Shown here piece by piece: positions 1 through 7,342 of a stretch of DNA of 7,499 nucleotides. The notes under the pieces were generated by a model. It ran no database searches. It had not been told where the DNA came from and saw nothing but the letters and a program-made list of their open reading frames with translations. Numbering within the stretch: the first letter of the stretch is position 1; each line of letters begins with the position of its first letter. The stretch comes from an uncultured Brachyspira sp. GTDB taxonomy: Bacteria > Spirochaetota > Brachyspiria > Brachyspirales > Brachyspiraceae. A program made the translations under genes and the position numbers. The stretch lies in contig CAKVCJ010000086.1 in NCBI GenBank assembly GCA_934725655.1, positions 1 through 7,499 of the forward strand, in the 5' to 3' direction.

Positions 1-110
1 AAATTATGATACGCCTATGATATACTTTAAGAAATTAAGGAATTCCTAACTGCAATATGTTTGGAACCTGTGCAATAGCATATAAATATTGTAAAAATTT
101 TATTTATATG

Positions 111-138
111 TTGACAAGTTTCAATATCTTGTTAGAAT
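111..138 (+). promoter_or_regulatory. Sigma-70-type promoter for the Cys-rich microprotein
   Basis: A perfect -35 hexamer TTGACA (111-116) is followed after 16 bp by TAGAAT (133-138), a 5/6 match to the -10 consensus. Transcription would start near 145, giving a leader of under 30 nt before the ATG at 172. The -10 lies inside a palindrome (129-148), so the promoter is probably repressible. The match is seen in the sequence; activity is inferred. Confidence 0.65.
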
Positions 139-148
139 ATACTAACAA
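129..148. promoter_or_regulatory. 20-bp palindromic operator candidate over the -10 element
   Basis: TTGTTAGAATATACTAACAA has perfect 7-bp arms (TTGTTAG and CTAACAA) around AATATA. It is symmetric at 18 of 20 positions; only the pair 136/141 breaks symmetry. It covers the -10 hexamer and probable start site, the usual place for a dimeric repressor. The TTAG...CTAA pattern recalls metal-dependent DtxR/MntR-type operators, and the downstream product is a possible iron-uptake accessory protein, but the regulator is not identifiable from this window. Confidence 0.55.
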
Positions 149-171
149 ACATAAAGAGGCCTATTTAAACA

Positions 172-318
172 ATGATAGATTTAATAGCAATACCAATAAT
201 CATAGTAATTTCAATAATTATAATGTTTTTTTGTTTAAAGAAGAAAATAACAAAGAAAGAATGCAGCTGTTGCAGCAAATCAAGAAAATCCTGCTGTAAA
301 AAAAATAATAGAATATAG
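172..318 (+). CDS. FeoB-associated-type Cys-rich small membrane protein
   Basis: This 48-residue ORF begins MIDLIAIPIIIVISIIIMFF, one hydrophobic segment (about residues 4-21). A short basic cytosolic-type tail follows, with Cys at 31, 33, 34, 41 and 42 (ECSCCSKSRKSCCKK). One N-terminal span plus a Lys/Cys-rich tail is the layout of FeoB-associated Cys-rich membrane proteins (PF12669), small partners often encoded beside the FeoB ferrous iron transporter; their exact role is not well defined. A purine-rich AAAGAGG (153-159) lies 12 nt before the ATG, slightly far but plausible. A promoter and palindrome sit just upstream. The longer reading frame over the same bases (57-299) is Asn/Lys-rich, has no sensible ribosome binding site and would start upstream of this promoter, so it is judged spurious. 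No feoA or feoB is visible in the window, so the link to iron rests on the protein alone. Confidence 0.72.
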   Translation: MIDLIAIPIIIVISIIIMFFCLKKKITKKECSCCSKSRKSCCKKNNRI

Positions 319-341
319 ATTTGTTGGTTTTCAAATTATTT

Positions 342-362
342 ATATGCGGGCATCATATTTTT
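342..362 (+). terminator. Weak hairpin plus T-run after the microprotein gene
   Basis: ATATG (342-346) and CATAT (354-358) can pair around the loop CGGGCAT, followed directly by TTTT (359-362). It lies 23 bp after the stop codon, a sensible place for a terminator. The stem is only 5 bp with one G-C pair, so this is tentative. The rest of the 319-559 spacer is very A/T-rich, with no recognisable gene. It contains a -10-like TATACT (510-515) without a good -35, the best candidate for starting rubrerythrin transcription. Confidence 0.25.
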
Positions 363-559
363 GTATTAATTTTTCAATTAGATTTTATTAAAATCATCAA
401 TATCATTTTAATCGTATTAAAGAATTATTATTTCTTAATTTTTTAGAAACAAAAATAATAAAAAAAATCATTTTTTGTATATAAATATTTATTTCAGCAA
501 TAAAATTTATATACTATTAATTATGAAATATTAATAATTTATAAAAGGGGGATTAGAAT

Positions 560-1057
560 ATGGATTTAAAAAACTCAAAAACTAGTGAAAATTTAAAAAC
601 AGCTTTTATTGGCGAGGCAATGGCAAGATGCAAATATATGTATTATGCAGAAAAAGCAAGAGAAGAAGGAATGGAAAGCTTGGCATTAGCTTTTGAGAAA
701 GCATCAAGAAATGAGCAGGAACATGGAAAGTTGTGGTTTGAACGTTATCATGGAATATTATCAAAGGAAGAGAATTTGAAAGATGCTATAGCTGGAGAGA
801 ATTATGAAGCAACTGAGATGTATTTAAATTTTGCTAAAACAGCAAAAGATGAAGGATTTACAGATATAGCTATGCTTTTTGAACATGTTGCCAAAATAGA
901 AGAAGGTCATAAGAAGATGTTTGAACAATTCTTGGATGGAAGCAGTGCAGCGCTTGATAAATGGCAATGTCCTAAATGCGGATATGTACATAAAGAAGCT
1001 AAGGCACCTAAGAGATGTCCTGTATGTGAACAGTATAGAGTAGGAGGAATAAATTAA
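560..1057 (+). CDS. rbr: Rubrerythrin (peroxide-reducing diiron protein)
   Basis: A 165-residue rubrerythrin, a cytosolic enzyme that reduces hydrogen peroxide to water in anaerobes, with electrons arriving through its own rubredoxin-type iron site. The N-terminal ferritin-like four-helix domain (about 8-125) carries all expected diiron ligands: E19, E52 and H55 (ExxH), E80 and E83, E114 and H117 (ExxH). The C-terminal rubredoxin-like domain has C137-x2-C140 and C153-x2-C156. The order is diiron then rubredoxin, as in classical rubrerythrins. It is shorter than the 191-residue Desulfovibrio protein mainly because the link between ExxH and the E80/E83 helix is tighter. The start is supported by AGGGGG at 546-551, 8 nt before the ATG. 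It is followed 63 bp later by glpF with no convincing terminator between, so read-through is possible. Function is well supported; the physiological electron donor is not visible here. Confidence 0.95.
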   Translation: MDLKNSKTSENLKTAFIGEAMARCKYMYYAEKAREEGMESLALAFEKASRNEQEHGKLWFERYHGILSKEENLKDAIAGENYEATEMYLNFAKTAKDEGFTDIAMLFEHVAKIEEGHKKMFEQFLDGSSAALDKWQCPKCGYVHKEAKAPKRCPVCEQYRVGGIN

Positions 1058-1120
1058 ATTATTTATTTTACCTATAAAAAATTAGTTATTGTTTAATTAT
1101 TATTTATGGAGGATTATATT

Positions 1121-1860
1121 ATGTATAGTAAAAAAGCTGAATTTTTAGCTGAATTAATTGGTTCTTTCTTTTTAATACTTTTAGGATGCGGTGTAGTTGC
1201 ATCAGTTGTAGTATGTAATAATGGAGCTCCTGTTAATATTCATATAGCTTGGGGACTTGCTGTTATGTTTGGAGCTTATGTATCAGGAAAAATAAGCGGT
1301 GCTCATTTAAATCCTGCACTTACTTTAGCATTAGCAATTACAGGAAGATTTCCATGGAATAAGATATGGTATTATGTAGTAGCTCAAATGATAGGCTGTT
1401 TCCTTGGTGCTGCTGTAGTATTTGCAGTTTATTATGCTAAATGGGTAGAAGTAGACCCTACATTTACTGCTACTGCAGGAGTATTTACAACATTCCCAGC
1501 AGTACCTGGTTTTTGGCCTGGTTTTATAGACCAAGTAGTTGGAACATTTATACTTGTATTTTTAATTCTTGTAACAGGTGATGCCAACAATACACCTGCA
1601 GGTTCTAATTTAGGATATTTAATAGTTGGTTTAATAATAGTAGTTATAGGTATGTCATTCGGATTTATGCATGGATATGCTATAAATCCTGCTCGTGATT
1701 TAGGACCTAGACTTTTCGCTGTTATTGCAGGATTTAAAAATAATGGACTTACAGATGGAACTAATATATGGATAGTACCTATAATAGGCCCTATAGTAGG
1801 AGCTATATTAGGTGCTGTTGTTTATGATTTTACTATAGGAAAATCATTGGCTAAAGATAA

Positions 1861-1867
<7 letters not shown>
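1121..1867 (+). CDS. glpF: Glycerol uptake facilitator (aquaglyceroporin)
   Basis: A 248-residue MIP-family inner-membrane channel that lets glycerol diffuse into the cell. It has six hydrophobic spans and two half-helices with the duplicated signature: SGAHLNPA (NPA at 64-66) and GYAINPARDLGPR (NPA at 189-191). R192 is the conserved selectivity-filter arginine, and the Asp directly after it (D193) marks glycerol-type rather than water-only channels. W44 aligns with filter W48 of E. coli GlpF; the other aromatic filter position (Phe200 in E. coli) is Tyr186 here. An in-frame ATG at 1106 would add five residues, but its own codons form the Shine-Dalgarno GGAGG (1108-1112), correctly placed 8 nt before the ATG at 1121, so 1121 is chosen. 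glpK follows after 52 bp, strongly suggesting an operon. The stop region is tandemly duplicated (1861-1890). Confidence 0.95.
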
Positions 1868-3404
<1,537 letters not shown>

Positions 3405-3421
3405 TTTGTCATTAATAAATT

Positions 3422-3464
3422 TATGCATATTAATATTTTATTTATTAAGATATTAATATGCATA
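3422..3464 (+). terminator. Long A/T-rich hairpin after glpK, possible terminator
   Basis: The arms TATGCATATTAATAT (3422-3436) and ATATTAATATGCATA (3450-3464) are a perfect 15-bp inverted repeat. With one G-U pair the stem extends to 3440/3446, about 19 bp with a 5-nt loop. It starts 17 bp after the glpK stop; a T6 run lies 11 nt beyond the stem (3476-3481). Position suggests a transcript end or 3' stabiliser between glpFK and the oxidation module. The stem holds only two G-C pairs and the T-run is detached, so it is not a textbook intrinsic terminator. Each arm is itself made of two overlapping palindromes (TATGCATA, ATATTAATAT), so protein binding is an alternative. Confidence 0.45.
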
Positions 3465-3472
3465 TATATTCA

Positions 3473-3499
3473 TTGTTTTTTGGAAATTAATTTTATAAT
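3473..3499 (+). promoter_or_regulatory. Candidate promoter for the glycerol-3-phosphate oxidation genes
   Basis: A perfect -10 TATAAT (3494-3499) has a weak -35 TTGTTT (3473-3478) at a short 15-bp spacing. It lies just after the hairpin that follows glpK and about 77 bp before the next start codon, which would fit a separate transcription start. In such A/T-rich DNA a TATAAT alone is weak evidence. Confidence 0.35.
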
Positions 3500-3576
3500 G
3501 CTGTAATTTTATTCAAAAATTGTTTGATTAATTATTTAGAACTTTATTGTATAAAAAATTTAGAGGAAATATATAT

Positions 3577-5016
3577 ATGTATGATATATTGATTATAGGG
3601 GCAGGGGTTTCAGGAACTTCTTCAGCACGTGAGCTTTCAAGATATAAGGCTAATATATGTGTTGTTGAAAGGGGGGAAGATGTTTGTTCTGGAACTTCAA
3701 AATCCAATAGCGGAATAGTGCATGCAGGTTTTGATGCTGCTAATGGTTCTCTTATGGCTAAATTAAATGTTTTAGGAAATAAGATGATGCCAAAAATAGC
3801 AGAAGACCTTGATGTGCCTTTCAAACAAAATGGTTCTTTGGTAGTTTGTACTAATGAAGAAGATATACCAAATTTAAAAGCTATATATGACAGAGGAATA
3901 AAAAATGGAGTTGAAGGACTTCAAATATTAAACAGAGAAGAGGTTCATAAAAAAGAGCCTAATCTTAATGATAATGTATGTGCGGCTTTGTATGCACCTA
4001 CAGGCGGTATAGTTGATCCTTTCATTTTAAATATTGCTTATGCTGAAAACGCGCATGCCAATGGAGTAGAGTTTAAATTTGATACTGAAGTAATTAATAT
4101 AAAAAAACTCTCTGACGGAACTTTTGAGGCAGAAACTAATAATGGCACCATAAAAGCAAAATATATTGTGAATGCTGCTGGAGTTTATGCTGACAAGTTT
4201 CATAATATGATGAGCAAAAATAAAATACATATAACACCAAGAAGAGGTGATTATATATTGCTTGATAAAGAAGTTGACAATCTTGTAACTTCTACAATAT
4301 TTGCCCTTCCTACAAAATTAGGAAAAGGTATTTTGGTTACACCAACAGCACATGGCAATATAATGCTTGGGCCTACTGCTATTGATATAGAAGATAAAGA
4401 GGGATTAAATACAACAGCTGAGGGGCTTGCTCAAATTATAGAAAAATCCAAAATGACAGTAAAAAATATTCCTTATAATAAAGTTATAACATCATTCTGC
4501 GGACTTCGTCCTCATGAAGATAATCATGAATTTATTATAAAAGAACTTGAAGACTGCGAAAGATTTTTTGATTGTGCCGGAATAGAATCTCCTGGGCTTG
4601 TTTCTTCTCCTGCTATTGGAGTTATGGTTGCTGATATTGTAAGCAAAAAAGCTAATTTAGAAAAGAAAGAGAACTTTATAGAAAAGAGAAAAGGAATTAC
4701 TCATTTTAATGCTCTTTCTAACGAGGAAAAAAATAAACTTATAAAAGAAAATCCTTTATATGGGCATATAATTTGCAGATGCGAGAAGGTAACAGAAGGA
4801 GAGATAGTAGAAGCTATAAAGAGTCCTATAGGGGCTAAATCTATTGACGGAGTAAAAAGGCGTGTACGTGCTGGACTTGGAAGATGTCAGGGCGGTTTCT
4901 GTTCCCCTAAGATAATAGAGATTTTGGCTAGAGAACTTAATGTTTCACCTATAACTATTACAAAATGCGGTAAGGGTTCTGAAATAGTTATTGGTTATGA
5001 TAAGGAAACTTTTTAA
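3577..5016 (+). CDS. GlpA-like FAD glycerol-3-phosphate dehydrogenase with BFD [2Fe-2S] domain
   Basis: A 479-residue flavoprotein. The N-terminal DAO-type FAD domain begins MYDILIIGAGVSG with G8-x-G10-x2-G13, followed by an acidic residue after the second strand (VVERGE) and the substrate-domain motif SKSNSGIVHAGFD. GGIVDPF and CGLRPHEDNHEF are typical of the GlpA/L-2-hydroxyglutarate dehydrogenase group (COG0579). The C-terminal BFD-like domain has C400-x-C402 and C437-x4-C442, ligands for a [2Fe-2S] cluster. The neighbourhood (glpF, glpK upstream; second flavoprotein and DUF1667 protein downstream) makes glycerol-3-phosphate the likely substrate, oxidised to dihydroxyacetone phosphate. L-2-hydroxyglutarate or another 2-hydroxyacid is the main alternative. 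The chosen ATG has AGAGGA (3562-3567) 9 nt upstream; a longer reading from TTG at 3547 would put that site inside the gene. No membrane segment is seen, so it is cytosolic or attached through partners. Confidence 0.85.
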   Translation: MYDILIIGAGVSGTSSARELSRYKANICVVERGEDVCSGTSKSNSGIVHAGFDAANGSLMAKLNVLGNKMMPKIAEDLDVPFKQNGSLVVCTNEEDIPNLKAIYDRGIKNGVEGLQILNREEVHKKEPNLNDNVCAALYAPTGGIVDPFILNIAYAENAHANGVEFKFDTEVINIKKLSDGTFEAETNNGTIKAKYIVNAAGVYADKFHNMMSKNKIHITPRRGDYILLDKEVDNLVTSTIFALPTKLGKGILVTPTAHGNIMLGPTAIDIEDKEGLNTTAEGLAQIIEKSKMTVKNIPYNKVITSFCGLRPHEDNHEFIIKELEDCERFFDCAGIESPGLVSSPAIGVMVADIVSKKANLEKKENFIEKRKGITHFNALSNEEKNKLIKENPLYGHIICRCEKVTEGEIVEAIKSPIGAKSIDGVKRRVRAGLGRCQGGFCSPKIIEILARELNVSPITITKCGKGSEIVIGYDKETF

Positions 5017-5024
5017 TTTAGAGT

Positions 5025-5054
5025 TTGTTAGTATTAAATTAAAAACAATATAAT
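5025..5054 (+). promoter_or_regulatory. Possible internal promoter before the second flavoprotein
   Basis: TTGTTA (5025-5030, 4/6) and TATAAT (5049-5054, 6/6) are 18 bp apart in the 64-bp gap between the two flavoprotein genes. The -10 is flanked by a 7-bp inverted repeat, AAAACAA (5042-5048) and TTGTTTT (5058-5064). Such matches can arise by chance in A/T-rich spacers, and co-transcription from upstream is equally likely. Confidence 0.3.
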
Positions 5055-5080
5055 TATTTGTTTTGATTTAAGGAGTAAAA

Positions 5081-6355
5081 ATGGAATCTTATGATGTTGT
5101 TGTTATAGGAGGCGGTCCTGCCGGACTTGCCGCTGCCATTTCTGCTAAAGAAAATGGTATAGATAATTTGCTTATGTTGGAAAGAGATGCCGTACTTGGA
5201 GGCATACTCAATCAATGCATACATAACGGTTTCGGGCTTCATAGATTTGGGGAAGAGCTTACTGGGCCTGAATATGCTTATAGATTTATAGAGAAAGTTC
5301 TCAATTTAAATATCAACTACAAACTTAACACTATGGTTTTGGATATTGTACAAAATAATGACAAAACTAAAAAGATTACTTATATAAACAAAGAAGAAGG
5401 TTTAGTTGAGATTAATGCCAAGGCTGTAATACTTGCTATGGGCTGCCGTGAGCGTTCAAGGGGGGCTTTGAATATACCTGGATTTAGACCTGCCGGTATA
5501 TTTTCTGCAGGTGCTGCTCAGCATTTAGTTAATATTGAAGGATATATGCCTGGAAAAGAGGTTGTTATACTTGGTTCTGGAGACATTGGGCTTATTATGG
5601 CTAGAAGAATGACTTTTGAAGGTGCTAAAGTAAAAGTAGTAGCTGAGATACTTCCTTTCTCTGGAGGGCTTAAAAGAAATATAGTTCAATGTTTGGACGA
5701 TTTCGGTATACCTCTTAAACTTAGTCATACAGTTATAGATATTAAAGGAAAAGAGAGACTTGAAGGCGTTACTATAGCTAAAGTTGATGAGAATATGAAG
5801 CCTATTAAAGGCACTGAAGAATATTATTCCTGCGATACTTTACTTTTATCTGTTGGGCTTATACCTGAAAATGAGCTTTCAAAAGAGATTGGCGTTGAGA
5901 TTAATCCTATTACTTCAGGTGCTATAGTTAATGAAAGTTTAGAAACTAATATTGACGGAGTATTTTCTTGCGGCAATGTTCTTCATGTTCATGACTTAGT
6001 GGATTTTGTATCTGAAGAAGCTGAAACTGCAGGCAGAAGTGCTGCTTCTTATGTTCTTAAAAACAAAAGAAGAGATGATAAAAACTCTATTTCACTAAAA
6101 GGTTCTAATGGGGTAAGATATACTGTTCCTTCTATGATTAATGCTCAAAATGTAGATGAGCATGTGATGGTGAGATTCAGAGTAGCAAATATATTTAAAA
6201 ACAAATTCTTGAATGTTTATTTTGACGGGGAGCGAGTGATACATAAAAAGCATTTGATATTTGCTCCAGGTGAAATGGAGACAGTAAAGCTTGATAAGGC
6301 TATGCTTTCAAAAGAGGGCTTAAAAAATATTGAGTTTAAGATAGAGGATAATTAA
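5081..6355 (+). CDS. FAD/NAD(P)-type oxidoreductase of the glycerol-3-phosphate module
   Basis: A 424-residue pyridine-nucleotide-disulfide-oxidoreductase-fold protein (COG0446-like). It starts with an FAD-binding GGGPAG loop (10-15) and the family motif GGILNQCIHNGFG with C46. The region MGCRERSRGALNIPGFRPAGIFSAG bridges the domains. A second Rossmann loop GSGDIG (165-170) suggests NAD(P)H binding, and the C-terminal FAD motif is NIDGVFSCGNVLHVHDLVDFVSEEAETAG (around C297). About 85 further residues form a tail of unknown role. It lacks the CxxC redox pair of thioredoxin reductase, so it probably relays electrons rather than reducing a disulfide. As I recall, the same three-part set (GlpA-like protein, this type of reductase, DUF1667 protein) stands beside glpF and glpK in Thermotoga maritima and many clostridia, implying a complex that oxidises glycerol-3-phosphate. 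AAGGAG (5070-5075) lies 5 nt before the ATG. Confidence 0.85.
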   Translation: MESYDVVVIGGGPAGLAAAISAKENGIDNLLMLERDAVLGGILNQCIHNGFGLHRFGEELTGPEYAYRFIEKVLNLNINYKLNTMVLDIVQNNDKTKKITYINKEEGLVEINAKAVILAMGCRERSRGALNIPGFRPAGIFSAGAAQHLVNIEGYMPGKEVVILGSGDIGLIMARRMTFEGAKVKVVAEILPFSGGLKRNIVQCLDDFGIPLKLSHTVIDIKGKERLEGVTIAKVDENMKPIKGTEEYYSCDTLLLSVGLIPENELSKEIGVEINPITSGAIVNESLETNIDGVFSCGNVLHVHDLVDFVSEEAETAGRSAASYVLKNKRRDDKNSISLKGSNGVRYTVPSMINAQNVDEHVMVRFRVANIFKNKFLNVYFDGERVIHKKHLIFAPGEMETVKLDKAMLSKEGLKNIEFKIEDN

Positions 6356-6358
6356 AGT

Positions 6359-6387
6359 TTGAAATAACAATTTTTATGATATATAAT
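6359..6387 (+). promoter_or_regulatory. Near-consensus sigma-70 promoter for the arginase-like gene
   Basis: TTGAAA (6359-6364, 5/6) and TATAAT (6382-6387, 6/6) are exactly 17 bp apart. They start only four bases after the stop of the preceding flavoprotein gene. The predicted start near 6394 leaves a leader of about 30 nt containing the AAGGAAG site. This is one of the two best promoter matches in the window and suggests that the arginase-like gene can be expressed on its own. Confidence 0.6.
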
Positions 6388-6423
6388 AAAAGCATTAAAA
6401 ACATAAAAAGGAAGTTTATTTAT

Positions 6424-7296
6424 ATGAGTAAAACTATAAGACTTATTTATCCTCAGTGGCAGGGCGGAATTATTTCTCATTGGATACCTGAACTAAAAGC
6501 TGAAGACTCTTCAAGAGGTTATTATCTTGGGGCAAAATTACTAAGCATACTTGCTCCTCAAAATGATAATCATGCAACTTTAGAAGTTCCTATTTCTTTG
6601 GATATAAAAAACAGAGAAATAAAAAACGGCATTATTGATTATGATTTTATAGTATCTCAAACTAAAAATGCTTTAGATATTTTAAGCAAAAGTAATCCTG
6701 ATAAAATAATCACTTTCGGAGGTGAATGTTCTGTTAGTGTGGTGCCTTTCACATATTTAAATAAAAAATATAATAATGATGTTTCTTTAATTTGGATAGA
6801 TGCTCACCCTGATATTACTTTGCCTGAAGATAATACTTATGCGGGATATCATGCTATGGCTGTTAGTGCTTGTATGGGTAATGTTGATAAATATATAAGC
6901 TCTATACTTCCAAGCAGAATTTCAGCTGATAAAATATTATTTGTAGGCCTTAGAGATTGGGAAAGAGATGAAATAAAAAAGCGTCAAGAAGAATACGGCA
7001 TAGTTCATTTTGCTCCTGAAGACACTTCTTCATCAAGTGAACCTATAATAGAATGGATTAAAAAAACAAATACCTCTAAAGTTTTGATACATTTTGATTT
7101 GGATGTGCTTGAGCCTAATGAGATAATAGCTGCTGTCGGAGTTTCTCCAAATGGAATGAAGATAAATGAAGCAGTAAGAATAATAAACGATATCTCAAAA
7201 GAAAAAGAGATTGTTGGTTTTACTATAGCAGAACATATGCCAAGAATTGAGATAATGCTAAAAAATATGATGGCAAATTTAGATTTATTTAATTAA
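6424..7296 (+). CDS. Arginase/agmatinase-family protein with Cys-substituted metal site
   Basis: A 290-residue ureohydrolase-fold protein; this superfamily hydrolyses guanidino compounds (arginine, agmatine, formiminoglutamate) with two Mn ions. Motifs in order: GGECS (99-103), DAHPD (126-130), YAGYH with H143, FDLDVLEP with D225 and D227, and GFTIAEH with E270. Spacing matches human arginase I: D130 to H143 equals D128 to H141 (13), and D227 to E270 equals D234 to E277 (43), so the active-site frame is intact. The exception is C102 where the first metal-binding His of GGDHS is expected. Substrate cannot be told from sequence. The start at 6424 is chosen because AAGGAAG (6408-6414) is 9 nt upstream; an in-frame ATG at 6376 overlaps the promoter and adds a Lys/Asn-rich stretch. 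It stands between the second flavoprotein and the DUF1667 gene, an odd place for a guanidino hydrolase. Confidence 0.85.
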   Translation: MSKTIRLIYPQWQGGIISHWIPELKAEDSSRGYYLGAKLLSILAPQNDNHATLEVPISLDIKNREIKNGIIDYDFIVSQTKNALDILSKSNPDKIITFGGECSVSVVPFTYLNKKYNNDVSLIWIDAHPDITLPEDNTYAGYHAMAVSACMGNVDKYISSILPSRISADKILFVGLRDWERDEIKKRQEEYGIVHFAPEDTSSSSEPIIEWIKKTNTSKVLIHFDLDVLEPNEIIAAVGVSPNGMKINEAVRIINDISKEKEIVGFTIAEHMPRIEIMLKNMMANLDLFN

Positions 7297-7342
7297 CTTA
7301 ATAACTAAAAATATAAAAAAATATATAAGGAAGTAATTAATT

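Noticed and set aside
38..47. 10-bp palindrome AGGAATTCCT
   Set aside because: Short, not placed on a recognisable promoter and contains a common restriction-type core; insufficient to call an operator.
2..49. Open stretch of 15 codons ending at TAA (47-49), possibly the tail of an upstream gene
   Set aside because: Too short and without recognisable motif; cannot be told from chance.
57..299. 80-residue open frame with Asn/Lys-rich product
   Set aside because: It has no family resemblance, no ribosome binding site and starts upstream of the promoter at 111-138. The overlapping 172-318 frame encodes a coherent membrane/Cys-rich protein.
388..411. Inverted repeat TTAAAAT / ATTTTAA with 10-bp spacer upstream of rubrerythrin
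   Set aside because: Arms are nearly pure A/T in a very A/T-rich spacer and are not next to a convincing promoter; checked as a possible PerR/Fur site but fits neither consensus.
1106..1120. Upstream in-frame ATG for glpF
   Set aside because: Its codons contain the GGAGG ribosome binding site for the ATG at 1121, which also matches usual family N-termini.
3528..3824. Reverse-strand open frame over the start of the GlpA-like gene, and other reverse frames inside glpF, glpK and the flavoproteins
   Set aside because: They lie antisense to well-supported genes, have no family features and are explained by codon bias of the true genes.
5025..5031. Second copy of the TTGTTAG half-site seen in the 129-148 palindrome
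   Set aside because: No matching CTAACAA arm follows, so it is probably coincidental.
6376..6423. Upstream in-frame ATG for the arginase-like gene
   Set aside because: It overlaps the -10 of the promoter and lacks a ribosome binding site; the added residues are Lys/Asn-rich with no family match.
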